Assembly (NCBI GenBank): GCA_046706185.1
Contig: JBJKPR010000044.1
Span: forward strand, 25,227-89,226
Length of the DNA stretch: 64,000 bases
Origin: JAJZXY01 sp046706185
GTDB lineage: Archaea; Thermoplasmatota; Thermoplasmata; Sysuiplasmatales; Sysuiplasmataceae
Direction of reading: 5' to 3'
Shown: positions 33,979-42,271 of the stretch, piece by piece
How positions within the stretch are numbered: position 1 is the stretch's first letter
Layout of the letters: every line of letters begins with the position of its first letter
Program-made: the position numbers and the translations under genes
The notes under the pieces: model-generated
What the model saw: only the letters and a program-made list of their open reading frames with translations
Databases searched by the model: none
What the model was told of the DNA's origin: nothing

Positions 33979-34311
33979 CTACTTTGCCTTCTCGAGCGCA
34001 CTGACGAGTTTCTGCGCGGCCATTATGTTTCCAGAGAGCTTCAGTTTCCCGGTGATGAATGCCTGGATGCCGTTCAACCTGCCCGTCAGGACGTCATCCA
34101 TCACTGCATCCGACGCCGTTATAGTGACTGCCGGGGAACCGTCTGTTCCCTGCCTGAGCTCGGCGCTCCCGTCCTCATTGATCTGCAGGAAGAAACTGTC
34201 GCCATCGATAAGGAACTGCACAAGTCTCTTCTCACCCTTCAGCTGCTGTTTCAGGTCTGCGGAAGCATTCAGCCTCCGCACAAGTTCATCCAGTGTCGCG
34301 TAGCTCGGCAT
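33979..34311 (-). CDS. SCP2 sterol-carrier-domain lipid-binding protein
   Basis: 110-residue single-domain SCP2 protein. The pattern VQFLIDGDSFFLQINEDGSAEL, DAVMDDVLTGRLNGIQAFITGKLKLSGN and MAAQKLVSAL is the conserved second half of the fold, which forms a hydrophobic tunnel for fatty acyl chains. It is the first gene of the beta-oxidation operon, 39 bases before the dehydrogenase/hydratase fusion. Binding or delivering acyl-CoAs to the downstream enzymes is therefore a reasonable inference. The ATG is leaderless behind the TATA box at 34333. Confidence 0.88.
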   Translation of the reverse strand: MPSYATLDELVRRLNASADLKQQLKGEKRLVQFLIDGDSFFLQINEDGSAELRQGTDGSPAVTITASDAVMDDVLTGRLNGIQAFITGKLKLSGNIMAAQKLVSALEKAK

Positions 34312-34332
34312 GCATGTTAAGCTGAATGCTGC

Positions 34333-34341
34333 CTATAAAAT
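34333..34341 (-). promoter_or_regulatory. TATA box of the beta-oxidation operon
   Basis: ATTTTATAG on the minus strand, centred 26 bases before the SCP2-gene ATG at 34311. I see no clear FadR-like palindrome nearby. Confidence 0.65.
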
Positions 34342-34451
34342 GTTGCCTGACTGGCGGCTGCAATCATCTTCAGAGCATGTCACATGGAATCATCGGACAC
34401 ATCATACGACAGGAGCAACTTTCCTTTCTGCCGCGTCGCATGTTCCATGTT

Positions 34452-35177
34452 TCAGGTGCGCATGTTCCAGGAAGTTATAACGCCTGGAAGCTGAAGGAGC
34501 GATGAAAGCGTCAGGACATCTGCGTGCGTACTCCTTCCGTTCCTGTCGATGAGCAACGGGACCATGCTGGCGTTCCTTGCGCCGAGCACATCGTACTCGT
34601 AAGCATCGCCCACATGGCACAGACGCTGAGCCTCGATGCCTATCGCGTTGCTGGCGAACCTGAAAAGCTTCGGGTCTGGTTTATCAAAGCCGGTGCTCTC
34701 TGAAGTGACGACGCAGGTGAAATGGTGCCTGATGCCAAAATGTTCCAGTTTGGCGGCCAGTTCCTCCGAAGTCTGTAGTGTCTGGCTCACGACCCCCATC
34801 CTGTAGCCGCTTGAATGCAGGACATCGAGTGCTTCCACCACGTCGTCGAAGGTCCTGAGGTCGGAGAAGTCGTCCCATCGTCTTCCAATCTCCTCAGCCA
34901 CCTCGCCCGGTCTGCTTATGCCCGAGATCGTCGAGAGGGCATACCTGTTGCATTCCGCCTCGATTTCCCTGTCCCACCTTCTTCCTCTGGGCATCGAGGA
35001 GTAATGCTCCTTCCAGTACAGCCGCACCAGGCGCTCGAGCCTGTTCGACTCCTCCTCACTTATCCTGAGGCCAAGCCTTGCCAGGTTGTTTGTGAAAATT
35101 TCGGCCGGGCTCTCTCCCGCCACAAGCGTTCCGCCGTAGTCGAACAGTATACCCTTCAGTCCATCATTGTGAGGCAT
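34452..35177 (-). CDS. HAD superfamily hydrolase
   Basis: 241-residue haloacid-dehalogenase-type hydrolase. Motif I is LFDYGGTLV with nucleophile Asp13; the usual acid/base Asp two residues later is Gly, a variant seen in several HAD subgroups. Motif II is VVSQTLQTSEE (Ser/Thr). Motif III/IV is GFDKPDPKLF with Lys, then CHVGDAYEYDVLGARNASM with the Mg-binding Asp pair. A helical cap (about residues 25-110) inserts between motifs I and II, class C1. ATG 35177 was chosen over an upstream start because the family begins close to motif I. The phosphoester substrate is unknown. Confidence 0.85.
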   Translation of the reverse strand: MPHNDGLKGILFDYGGTLVAGESPAEIFTNNLARLGLRISEEESNRLERLVRLYWKEHYSSMPRGRRWDREIEAECNRYALSTISGISRPGEVAEEIGRRWDDFSDLRTFDDVVEALDVLHSSGYRMGVVSQTLQTSEELAAKLEHFGIRHHFTCVVTSESTGFDKPDPKLFRFASNAIGIEAQRLCHVGDAYEYDVLGARNASMVPLLIDRNGRSTHADVLTLSSLLQLPGVITSWNMRT

Positions 35178-35277
35178 AGGACCACGATAGCCAGTCTGAC
35201 CTGGCGCATCAGTAGCCATCGGCCATTGATCGCTGCGTGCCAGCCTGACATCTTTACAGTATCCCCCTCCCTTCCAT

Positions 35278-36399
35278 TTACCTCTTTGCCTCCTGGGGCA
35301 TTCCCTTCATCTCGCCCAGCGTGCTCCTGATTACGTCAACAGCTGCAGCAATGTCGTTTTGATTGACCCAGCCCATGTGACCGACCCTGAAGTACCTTCC
35401 CCTGAGCTCAGGATGAACGCCGGTAGCGAATTCAACCCCCTTCACGGCGCACCTCCTGACAAACTCATCGGCATCGACGCCACTAACCTTCAAACCGGTG
35501 ACCGTGCTGCTCCTGAGCCCTTCCCCTGCGACCACTGCGAGGCCAAGTCCCTCCGCAGCCTCCCTGAGCGACCTGGCTGCCTCCGAATGCCTGCTGAAGC
35601 GTGCCTCGAGCCCCTCTTCCTTCGCCATCCTTATAGCCTCCCTGAGCGAGAATATGGTTGAAATGGGAGGAGTTGCAAAGTACCCGCCCTTGAGCCCGGT
35701 CATCCCCTCCATCACTGGTGCCCAGTTGTTCAGGTCGAGAAAGTAGCTGCATATGCGCTCTCCTCCGGCCGGACCCAGCAGCCCCCTCCTTGCGACAAGC
35801 AGGCCGAGGCCTGGAGGGGCGCCGATTGCCTTCTGACTCGCCGTCAGGACTATGTCGGCATCCCACTTACTAGCCTCCACAGCCTCCCCTCCCACGCTCG
35901 CGACTCCATCCACCGCCACGATGTCCGAGTTCTGCCTCACGGCTGCTATGAGTTCGCTGACAGGTGCTCTGACTCCTGTGCTTGTCTCGACATGCGTCAT
36001 TACAGCAAGCCTGTACCTGTTTCCGGCGGCCTGCCGGGCAGCGTCATCCGGGGTGACTGTCTTTCCTGCGCCGGCGGAAAGATAATCGACCTTCAGAGGA
36101 TACCTTTCCAGTATTCGCGACCATCGATCCCCGAATACACCGTTGCTCATCACAAGGACCCTGTCCCCCTTGTGGAGGAATGTGACAACACTTTCCATTG
36201 CAGCTGTCCCGCTGCCAGGAATGGCGAACGGCATATAATCGCCGGAGGCCCCTGTCAACTCAAGCAGACCCTCCAGGCACTCCTTCATCGCGGAAATAAA
36301 CTCGGCAGAGGCAAAGCCGACATTCTCCATCACGCCCGCGAGCATGACCCTGTAGTTTCCCACTGAGGGCCCCATGTGCATCAGTATTCTTCGCTTCAT
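35278..36399 (-). CDS. Class V aminotransferase (serine/alanine--glyoxylate type)
   Basis: 373-residue PLP enzyme of the serine-pyruvate/alanine-glyoxylate aminotransferase group. It starts with MHMGPSVGNYRVMLAG, shows PGSGTAAMESVVTFLHKGDRVLV, the PLP-contacting VETSTGVRAPVSEL and VDGVASVGGEAVEASKWDADIVLTASQKAIGAPPGLG with Lys190 as the Schiff-base residue. Such enzymes in archaea interconvert serine, glycine or alanine with hydroxypyruvate, glyoxylate or pyruvate. Hydroxypyruvate would connect to the glycerate kinase encoded 25 kb away, but this is speculative. It is divergent from the kinase-like gene across about 130 bases. Confidence 0.9.
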   Translation of the reverse strand: MKRRILMHMGPSVGNYRVMLAGVMENVGFASAEFISAMKECLEGLLELTGASGDYMPFAIPGSGTAAMESVVTFLHKGDRVLVMSNGVFGDRWSRILERYPLKVDYLSAGAGKTVTPDDAARQAAGNRYRLAVMTHVETSTGVRAPVSELIAAVRQNSDIVAVDGVASVGGEAVEASKWDADIVLTASQKAIGAPPGLGLLVARRGLLGPAGGERICSYFLDLNNWAPVMEGMTGLKGGYFATPPISTIFSLREAIRMAKEEGLEARFSRHSEAARSLREAAEGLGLAVVAGEGLRSSTVTGLKVSGVDADEFVRRCAVKGVEFATGVHPELRGRYFRVGHMGWVNQNDIAAAVDVIRSTLGEMKGMPQEAKR

Positions 36400-36499
36400 T
36401 GGCCGGTTTATCCTGACTGCGGATTTATCTCTTGCGAGGCGATGGCACGGAATGGCCAGGCCCCTTCTGAGTTGTGATGCCCGTCACACTGGAAGAAAC

Positions 36500-36508
36500 A
36501 ATTATAAG
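36500..36508 (+). promoter_or_regulatory. TATA box for kinase-like gene
   Basis: AATTATAAG centred 26 bases before about 36530, so ATG 36533 is nearly leaderless. This rejects the longer in-frame reading back to 36374. Confidence 0.6.
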
Positions 36509-36532
36509 CTAAGGAGTAAAATCTCAACGAAG

Positions 36533-37627
36533 ATGGTTTCTGCAAACAGAATGCAGATTTCGGTTCAGGTCGTAACCGAGGACGAGGCAAAGTACAGGCA
36601 CGACATCGAGAGCCTTTCTTCCGTGCAGGGCATGAGCGCCACGGCTGCATCCCCGCTGTCCTTCGTACTCAACCTTCATTCAGTCGGGTTCGGGACGGTC
36701 GCAGTCCTCGAGCTCCCTTTTGTGCAGGAGAACGAAAAGGAGCTGATGCAACTGCTCCTGTCATCCGGCAGCCTTCCGGTTGTAATAATCACCGACGAAC
36801 CGATGAGATACCTGGGCTATGCCGGGAAGGGCACGGTCCAGATTGTTGTCAGGGAACCGGGGTACACCAAGCACCTTCCCGATGCCGTGGCTGCAGCTTA
36901 TGAAGGGTCCAGGCTGATACTTGAGAGGGACACGCTCGAAAGGAGGCTGCAGGAATACACACAGTACCTTGAGACAATAAACAAGATCATGGAGCACGAC
37001 ATAGGCGACATGAACCAGGCCATACTCACCTTTTCAGAGCTGCTGAAGGGGTCGGCGACACCGCTCAACAGGAAAATCATCGACAACATACTGGGCCAGT
37101 CGAAGACAGTTGGAAACCTTATCAACTCGTTTTCAAAGCTCGCGCAGCTGGCCAAGGGAAGCGTCGAGGAGATGACTGTCAAGCCTCAGGACCTCGGTGC
37201 ATCCGCAAAGGAGGGGATTGCCAAGTTCAGAAGCGAGGATGGAAGGAACTCCATCTCTTCCGACCAGGTTCAGGCAGGTATTACTGTCATGGCGGATGCG
37301 CACCTTCCAGACTTGTTTGAGCACGCTGCATCATTCGTTGCCGGAATGAACCCTTCAGTCAGCAGGTTCGATGTCAGCGCCAAGGAGGGGCTGACTCTCA
37401 ACAGCTCTGTCATTGTCACCATTGCTCCCGAGGGGTTGCCTGCAGGCAGTATGCCGAAATCGATATCGAGCGCGGACGACATGGACACACTGCTGAGGGG
37501 AAATGCGGACCTCATGGCCGTCATTATGCTGAGCAGGCGTTACGGCGGAAGCGTTTCAATCCATGTGACGGAGCATGTTGGGAAGACATTCAACTTTGTG
37601 ACAATACTCCTTCCGTCAGCAACGTGA
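36533..37627 (+). CDS. Orphan histidine-kinase-like protein with degenerate ATPase region
   Basis: 364-residue soluble protein. Residues about 5-120 alternate strands and helices like a receiver domain (VAVLELPFVQENEKELMQLLLSSGSLPVVIITDEPMRYLGYAGKG ... IVVREPGYTKHLPDAVAAAY). A helix leads to KIMEHDIGDMNQAILTFSELL, which resembles a histidine-kinase H-box with His155 followed by an acidic residue. The C-terminal 150 residues have the length of a HATPase domain and end RYGGSVSIHVTEHVGKTFNFVTILLP, like the final strands of such domains. Clear N, G1 and G2 boxes are not visible. No response regulator is adjacent. Kinase activity is doubtful; a phosphotransfer or sensory role is inferred. Confidence 0.65.
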   Translation: MVSANRMQISVQVVTEDEAKYRHDIESLSSVQGMSATAASPLSFVLNLHSVGFGTVAVLELPFVQENEKELMQLLLSSGSLPVVIITDEPMRYLGYAGKGTVQIVVREPGYTKHLPDAVAAAYEGSRLILERDTLERRLQEYTQYLETINKIMEHDIGDMNQAILTFSELLKGSATPLNRKIIDNILGQSKTVGNLINSFSKLAQLAKGSVEEMTVKPQDLGASAKEGIAKFRSEDGRNSISSDQVQAGITVMADAHLPDLFEHAASFVAGMNPSVSRFDVSAKEGLTLNSSVIVTIAPEGLPAGSMPKSISSADDMDTLLRGNADLMAVIMLSRRYGGSVSIHVTEHVGKTFNFVTILLPSAT

Positions 37628-37632
37628 GCGCA

Positions 37633-38565
37633 TCAGGCTTCCTGGTGCTCCTCCAGATACTTCTGGGCATCGATCGCTGAAACGCATCCCCAACCTGCGG
37701 CTGTTATCGCCTGCCTGTACCTGTGGTCATGGACGTCGCCGGATGCGAATATCCCCTCAACTTCTGTCCTGCTCCCTTCCTTCAGCTTTATGTATCCCTT
37801 CTCGTCAAGCGGAAGCTGACCCTTGAATATCTCTGTGTTAGGCCTGTGGCCGATAGCTACAAACACGCCTTTGACGTCAAGCGTCCTCTCCTCTCCTGTC
37901 TTGACGTTCCTGATCTGAACACCGCTGACAGTCTTGTCGCCAACTATCTCCTTGACGACTGAGTCCCAGACAAACGTAATCTTCCCGTTTTCCCTTGCCT
38001 TCTTTGCCATAATCTTCGACGCACGCAGCTCATCCCTCCTGTGAATGACTGTAATGCTCGAGGCGAACCTCGTCAGGAAAAGAGCCTCCTCCATCGCAGA
38101 ATCGCCTCCGCCAATAACCGCAAGGGGCATATTCCTGAAGAAAGCGCCATCGCATGTTGCGCAGCCAGAGACACCTTTGCCCATGAACCTCTTTTCAGAT
38201 TCAATCCCGAGCCAGAGTGCGCTTGCGCCAGTTGCGACTATTACAGTCTTTGCCTTGAGCGTGCGCTCCCCCACCTTGAGTTCGAAAGGTCTCCTTCCGA
38301 AGTCGACGGAAGTGACGTCATCATCCAGAAAATCTGTTCCAAACTTGGTTGCCTGTTCCCTCATCTTGACCATCAGGTCAGGGCCCATAACTCCTTCGGG
38401 AAAACCTGGAAAGTTTTCCACTTCGCTCGTTATCATGAGCTGGCCGCCAGGCGTTCTTCCAGCTATCACTAGCGGATTTAGGAGCGCTCTAGAGGCGTAT
38501 ATCGCAGCAGTCAGTCCAGCGGGTCCCGAGCCTATGATAATCAGATTCCTGACATTCTCAGCCAT
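37633..38565 (-). CDS. trxB: Thioredoxin reductase
   Basis: 310-residue FAD-dependent disulfide reductase. The FAD loop is LIIIGSGPAGLTAAIYASRA (residues 8-27). The redox-active cysteines are Cys135 and Cys138 in VSGCATCDGAFF. The pyridine-nucleotide loop is LAVIGGGDSAMEEALFL, and the C-terminal FAD motif is GIFASGDVHDHRYRQAITAAGWG. HRRDELRAS after strand 2 of the second domain contains basic residues that favour NADPH. It reduces thioredoxin-like proteins in the cytoplasm. ATG 38565 is supported by TATA sequence CATATTAAAAT (about 38590-38602). It converges with the kinase-like gene, six bases between stops. Confidence 0.94.
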   Translation of the reverse strand: MAENVRNLIIIGSGPAGLTAAIYASRALLNPLVIAGRTPGGQLMITSEVENFPGFPEGVMGPDLMVKMREQATKFGTDFLDDDVTSVDFGRRPFELKVGERTLKAKTVIVATGASALWLGIESEKRFMGKGVSGCATCDGAFFRNMPLAVIGGGDSAMEEALFLTRFASSITVIHRRDELRASKIMAKKARENGKITFVWDSVVKEIVGDKTVSGVQIRNVKTGEERTLDVKGVFVAIGHRPNTEIFKGQLPLDEKGYIKLKEGSRTEVEGIFASGDVHDHRYRQAITAAGWGCVSAIDAQKYLEEHQEA

Positions 38566-38664
38566 CGGTATCGTTGATACTATTGCTGCTGATTTTAATA
38601 TGTTTTCCCAGCTGACTTGCGCTGATTTCGGCGGCAGCAAGCGGTAGCGATGCTTCCCGAAGGC

Positions 38665-39000
38665 TCAAAGGTCCGGCCTGGTGATAACATTCTGATGGTT
38701 CAGTGCCCTTCTCCTCGGAACCTGATACTTCATTATCCTGTCCATCGGGCATCCCGTGAACTCGGACAGTGTCATCAGGCGCTGGTACGTGAACGGCTGT
38801 GCGCCCGTGAGCAGTTGTCTGACGCTCCAGCCAGGGTGCACCCTTGATCTGTATCCGAGGACCCTTCCAAGCTGGTTTATGCTCCCTGCCTTCTCGATAG
38901 CGTCGTTGAGAAGCTCTGTCCTGAAATCGGCAGAGAGCCAAATCTTGCCCTCCCCAAACCATTCCGTCGAGAATTTTCCGGGGTACTCCTCTCCGTTCAT
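38665..39000 (-). CDS. Small helix-turn-helix-like protein
   Basis: 111-residue protein whose second half looks like an HTH unit: ELLNDAIEKAGSINQLGRVLGYRSRVHPGWSVRQLLTGAQPFTYQRLMTLSEFTGCPMDRIMKY. This matches the Xre-like arrangement of a short helix, recognition helix and following helix, used by several archaeal regulators. The N-terminal 25 residues are rich in aromatic residues and of unknown fold. ATG 39000 is exactly 26 bases from the centre of TATA box GATATAAAG (39022-39030), so it is leaderless. A longer frame to 39171 is thereby disfavoured. DNA or RNA binding is inferred; the target is unknown. Confidence 0.72.
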   Translation of the reverse strand: MNGEEYPGKFSTEWFGEGKIWLSADFRTELLNDAIEKAGSINQLGRVLGYRSRVHPGWSVRQLLTGAQPFTYQRLMTLSEFTGCPMDRIMKYQVPRRRALNHQNVITRPDL

Positions 39001-39021
39001 CACCGGGGTAGAATTTGCCCA

Positions 39022-39030
39022 CTTTATATC
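39022..39030 (-). promoter_or_regulatory. TATA box for HTH gene
   Basis: GATATAAAG on the minus strand, centred 26 bases before ATG 39000. Confidence 0.6.
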
Positions 39031-39170
39031 CTCGTTTTGGTTCAAGCATTGAACAGCAATTCGATTCCGGTAATAAATTCTGATCAAATTTAGCATGACT
39101 GCCTGCACAATATCAAAGTACGGCAAGGGGCAATTCAGGTCGCATGGAAGCGCACACAGGAGGCAGGACA

Positions 39171-40208
39171 ATGAGGGCTGTCGCCTTCCGACGCCACGGC
39201 TCTTCAGACGTGCTAAGCATGGAAGAGCTTCAGTTGCCCGCGGTGGGCCACAACGATGTGCTCGTCAAGGTGAAGGGAACGTCGCTCAACCATCTGGACA
39301 TAACAGTCCGCGATGGTTCGGCAGGAATAAAAGTTGCCTTTCCACACATAGGCGGGTGTGACGCAGCGGGAGTTGTTGAAGAGGTCGGAAGTGACGTAAG
39401 GGGCATTGTGGTCGGGGACAGCGTTGTCGTCAACCCGGGGTTCGGATGCGGCGGATGCCCTGCGTGCAGGAGAGGTGAAGAACCACTCTGCACCGATTTC
39501 AAGATCATAGGCGAACACCGCTCTGGTGCTTTCGCTGAATTTGTTTCTGTCCCTGCGAGGAACATCAAGATCGCGCCCACCGGGTTCCCACTGGTGAAGG
39601 CTGCCGCCGCACCACTCGTGTACCTCACAGCATGGCATGCTCTCGTCGGCAGGGCTCAAATCGGATTTGGTGATTCTGTGCTCGTGACTGGAGGGAGCGG
39701 CGGTGTGTCGACGGCAGCCATACAGATAGCAAGACTGTTTGATTCCAGGGTTGTTGCAACAACAAGGGACGAAAAAAAGGTGGACAGGCTGATAAGCATC
39801 GGGGCCGACGACGTTGTTGTGACAAAAGGGGAAGGATGGGCAAAGAGGTACCTGGAGGACAAGCGCTTGGATGGGTTTGACATAGTTGTGGATTCCGTAG
39901 GCTCTGCCCTGTGGAAGGACAGCCTGCGCTCGTTGAGGAAGGGGGGCAGGCTGGTGAACTACGGCAGGACATCGGGCGGGTCGGTAAGCGCCGACCTCAG
40001 CTTCATCTTCTGGAAGCAGCTGCAGGTGGTGGGATCGACGATGGGGAATGCTGCTGAGTTTGAAACAGTGATGAACCTCGTATTCACCAGGAAGCTTGAT
40101 CCTGTAGTTGACCGTGTCTTCTCACTTCGGGAAGCGGGAAAAGCGCAGGATTACCTCGAGGCAGCGGACCAGGTCGGCAAAGTGGTGCTACTCGTGGGGG
40201 AGAGATGA
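39171..40208 (+). CDS. Zinc-type alcohol dehydrogenase / quinone oxidoreductase (MDR)
   Basis: 345-residue medium-chain dehydrogenase/reductase. The catalytic domain shows LNHLDITVRDG and HIGGCDAAGVVEEVGSDV. The structural zinc site has four cysteines in GCGGCPACRRGEEPLC. The NAD(P) loop is VLVTGGSGGVSTAAIQIARLF. The residue that would be the catalytic-zinc cysteine in classical ADH is Asn in the LNHLD motif, typical of the quinone-oxidoreductase-like/enoyl-reductase side of the family. AGGAGG precedes ATG 39171. The substrate is not inferable, and no neighbour suggests a pathway. Confidence 0.88.
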   Translation: MRAVAFRRHGSSDVLSMEELQLPAVGHNDVLVKVKGTSLNHLDITVRDGSAGIKVAFPHIGGCDAAGVVEEVGSDVRGIVVGDSVVVNPGFGCGGCPACRRGEEPLCTDFKIIGEHRSGAFAEFVSVPARNIKIAPTGFPLVKAAAAPLVYLTAWHALVGRAQIGFGDSVLVTGGSGGVSTAAIQIARLFDSRVVATTRDEKKVDRLISIGADDVVVTKGEGWAKRYLEDKRLDGFDIVVDSVGSALWKDSLRSLRKGGRLVNYGRTSGGSVSADLSFIFWKQLQVVGSTMGNAAEFETVMNLVFTRKLDPVVDRVFSLREAGKAQDYLEAADQVGKVVLLVGER

Positions 40209-40295
40209 AGTTCATGCGATACCCGTTTCGGGGTTTCGTTCTCAAAATATAAATATTAAATGTGGCACTTAAGACAGACAGGATCGGTTACGAAG

Positions 40296-40625
40296 ATGTT
40301 CGATGTCATATTCACAGACAGGGCGATGGCAAAGGTCAAAGCACTCATGCCTGCAGAGCAGAAAACTCCTGCACTCAGGGTATACGTGGCGGGCGGAGGC
40401 TGCGGTGGCTTCAAGTATGGCCTCACATTCGACAGCAAGCTGGATGTGCTGAACGATTACCAGATGGATAAGGACGGAGTGAAGGTCATAGTCGACAGGG
40501 AGAGTGCCACATATCTGGAGGGGACGGAGATCGACTACGTGGACAGCCTCCAGGGCTCGGGTTTCACTTTCAGCAACCCGAACGCAAAAACAACGTGCAG
40601 TTGCGGCCAGTCGTTCACAGCCTGA
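40296..40625 (+). CDS. IscA/HesB (A-type) iron-sulfur carrier protein
   Basis: 109-residue A-type Fe-S carrier. The three conserved cysteines are Cys36 (VAGGGCGGFKYG) and Cys101/Cys103 (TTCSCGQSF), the standard C-Xn-C-X-C pattern for holding or delivering a cluster or iron. FDVIFTDRAMAKVKALM is the usual N-terminus. ATG 40296 fits the family; an in-frame ATG at 40260 would add 12 unconserved residues. The A/T-rich AAATATAAATATTAAA at 40244-40259 likely contains the promoter. It converges with the ACT-domain gene with no bases between stops. Confidence 0.93.
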   Translation: MFDVIFTDRAMAKVKALMPAEQKTPALRVYVAGGGCGGFKYGLTFDSKLDVLNDYQMDKDGVKVIVDRESATYLEGTEIDYVDSLQGSGFTFSNPNAKTTCSCGQSFTA

Positions 40626-41066
40626 TCAGTGCTCCAGGCCCAACCTGCCGAACAGTAATTTCTTCCCTTCTTCTATATCGTCCACGCCCACGACAAACTC
40701 GACCTTTCCCCCCTTCCTGTTTATTATGTAGACGGACCTGACGCCGATGGACGATCGCTTCAGTTTTTTCAGAAGCTTTGCAAGTGAGCCCGGTTTGTCA
40801 TCTATTGTGACTGTGAGGATTTCCTCCTCAACAAACTGAAATTTCATCTGTTTCAGCAGCTGCCTGCATGTGGATTCGTCGGACGTGATAAGGCGAACAT
40901 GCAGCCGGTCATTTCCATCAGAACTCATGGCGAGGGTGACTATGTTCACGCCGTTGCTTCCGAGAACTTCTGTCAGCTCTGCAAGCCCACTGTCTTTGGC
41001 ATTGACAAGAACTCCGAATTCTTTCGTTGTCTCCCCTTTTTTGAAGGGGCGTTCTAAATATTTCAA
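40626..41066 (-). CDS. Tandem ACT-domain protein
   Basis: 146-residue protein made of two ACT-like ligand-binding units. The first is about residues 17-75 (FGVLVNAKDSGLAELTEVLGSNGVNIVTLAMSSDGNDRLHVRLITSD). The second is about residues 83-140 (LTVTIDDKPGSLAKLLKKLKRSSIGVRSVYIINRKGGKVEFVVGVDD). Stand-alone ACT pairs usually sense amino acids and bind partner enzymes or regulators. The start is TTG 41066, six bases after the stop of the M48 protease gene on the same strand, so the genes are probably cotranscribed. There is no DNA-binding domain. The ligand is unknown. Confidence 0.82.
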   Translation of the reverse strand: MKYLERPFKKGETTKEFGVLVNAKDSGLAELTEVLGSNGVNIVTLAMSSDGNDRLHVRLITSDESTCRQLLKQMKFQFVEEEILTVTIDDKPGSLAKLLKKLKRSSIGVRSVYIINRKGGKVEFVVGVDDIEEGKKLLFGRLGLEH

Positions 41067-41072
41067 TCTTGG

Positions 41073-42221
41073 CTATTGCCCGGCCGGAGGCTTCCAGTTC
41101 TCGCCCATTGCAATCCTCTCAAGTGTGGACGGGTGTGTGGCGAAGAAGATTCGCCTCAGCCTGCTCACCGACTCATCCATCATGTTGATGTCACACAGCC
41201 TCTTTTCACCGGATATGAATGCAGCTGGGTCACAAGTAAGGTTCAGTGAGAACAAGTCTGCCTTCGCCTCTCTCCTTCTTGAAAGCAGGTTCATGAGCGG
41301 GGAGAGGGCGAATTCGAACACGCTTACGGACAGGACAAACCAGAGCAGCAGGCCGGGGTCCAGGATCGAATGCACCAGCCCTCCTCTGAGCACCATCCCG
41401 GCGGTGAGGTACATTATGAACGAGGCAGCGTAGGCCGTGGCAAAGCCGATGAGCATTGAAACACTTGTATCCTTCCTGACGTAGTGGCCAAGCTCGTGCG
41501 CCACGATAGAATCAACCTCTTGAGGGACGAAGGTGCTCAGCAGGTTGTCAAACAGCACCACTTTCTTGCCCTTTCCTATCCCTGTGACGAACGCGTTAGC
41601 GCTCCGCGACCTTGTGCTTTCGTTGAGTGTGAAGACCTGTAGCCTCTCCAGCCCCAGCTTTGACAGCAGCTTCATGACCCTCTCGAGCGCATCCCCCTCT
41701 GGCAGCGGACGTATCCTGTAGAAGAACCTCGCAAACAGAAGAGGGAAGAGCGTGGAATAGCAGACGCCGAGGGCGATAAATGCAGTCGCGATTATCAGCC
41801 ACCACAGGCCAGGTTCGACGTCTATCACGAGGAAAAGAAACTCGACTGCTGCTGTCGAGAGCGCAACGGTGGCAAGATACCCCTTTGCCTGATCCTCGAG
41901 CCAGCGGCCTCTGCTCTGTGTCGAGACACCATACTTCCTCCTGAGAGAGAGCCGCATGTACGAGAAACAAGCCTCGAGGATGAAGAAGGCGGTGATAAGC
42001 GTTGATGTGTATATCGCCGCCGCAAACGGCCAGGGAAGCATGCCCAGCAGGAGAGAGTAGCGTTCTGATGCACCAGTAAGGAGAATGAGAAGTATCAGGA
42101 ATGCACCCGACAGGGTAGAGGCAACGTTCAGCCTGAAATAGGTGCGTGAGAGTTCCTTCGACCTCGCCCTTTTTTCCGGGTCGAATTCATACGGGTAGAC
42201 TGGCTTTCCACTCCCTTCCAT
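41073..42221 (-). CDS. Membrane M48 family zinc metalloprotease (Ste24/HtpX-like)
   Basis: 382-residue membrane protease. The zinc motif is IVAHELGHYVRKD (HELGH), with the third ligand in RRREAKADLFSLNL (EAKAD). SANAFVTGIGKGKKVVLFDNLL before the motif is the conserved M48 segment. Several hydrophobic segments precede and follow the catalytic region (about residues 35-55, 65-85, 105-160 and 245-300). The arrangement resembles CAAX-prenyl protease Ste24 more than short HtpX proteins (about 290 residues). Likely roles are quality control or processing of membrane proteins. It is upstream of the ACT gene in one transcription unit. Confidence 0.9.
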   Translation of the reverse strand: MEGSGKPVYPYEFDPEKRARSKELSRTYFRLNVASTLSGAFLILLILLTGASERYSLLLGMLPWPFAAAIYTSTLITAFFILEACFSYMRLSLRRKYGVSTQSRGRWLEDQAKGYLATVALSTAAVEFLFLVIDVEPGLWWLIIATAFIALGVCYSTLFPLLFARFFYRIRPLPEGDALERVMKLLSKLGLERLQVFTLNESTRSRSANAFVTGIGKGKKVVLFDNLLSTFVPQEVDSIVAHELGHYVRKDTSVSMLIGFATAYAASFIMYLTAGMVLRGGLVHSILDPGLLLWFVLSVSVFEFALSPLMNLLSRRREAKADLFSLNLTCDPAAFISGEKRLCDINMMDESVSRLRRIFFATHPSTLERIAMGENWKPPAGQ

Positions 42222-42271
42222 GGCAACCTTCCCCAGGACCTGACAGAAAAGGACCCTCTGGGATCAGCAGT

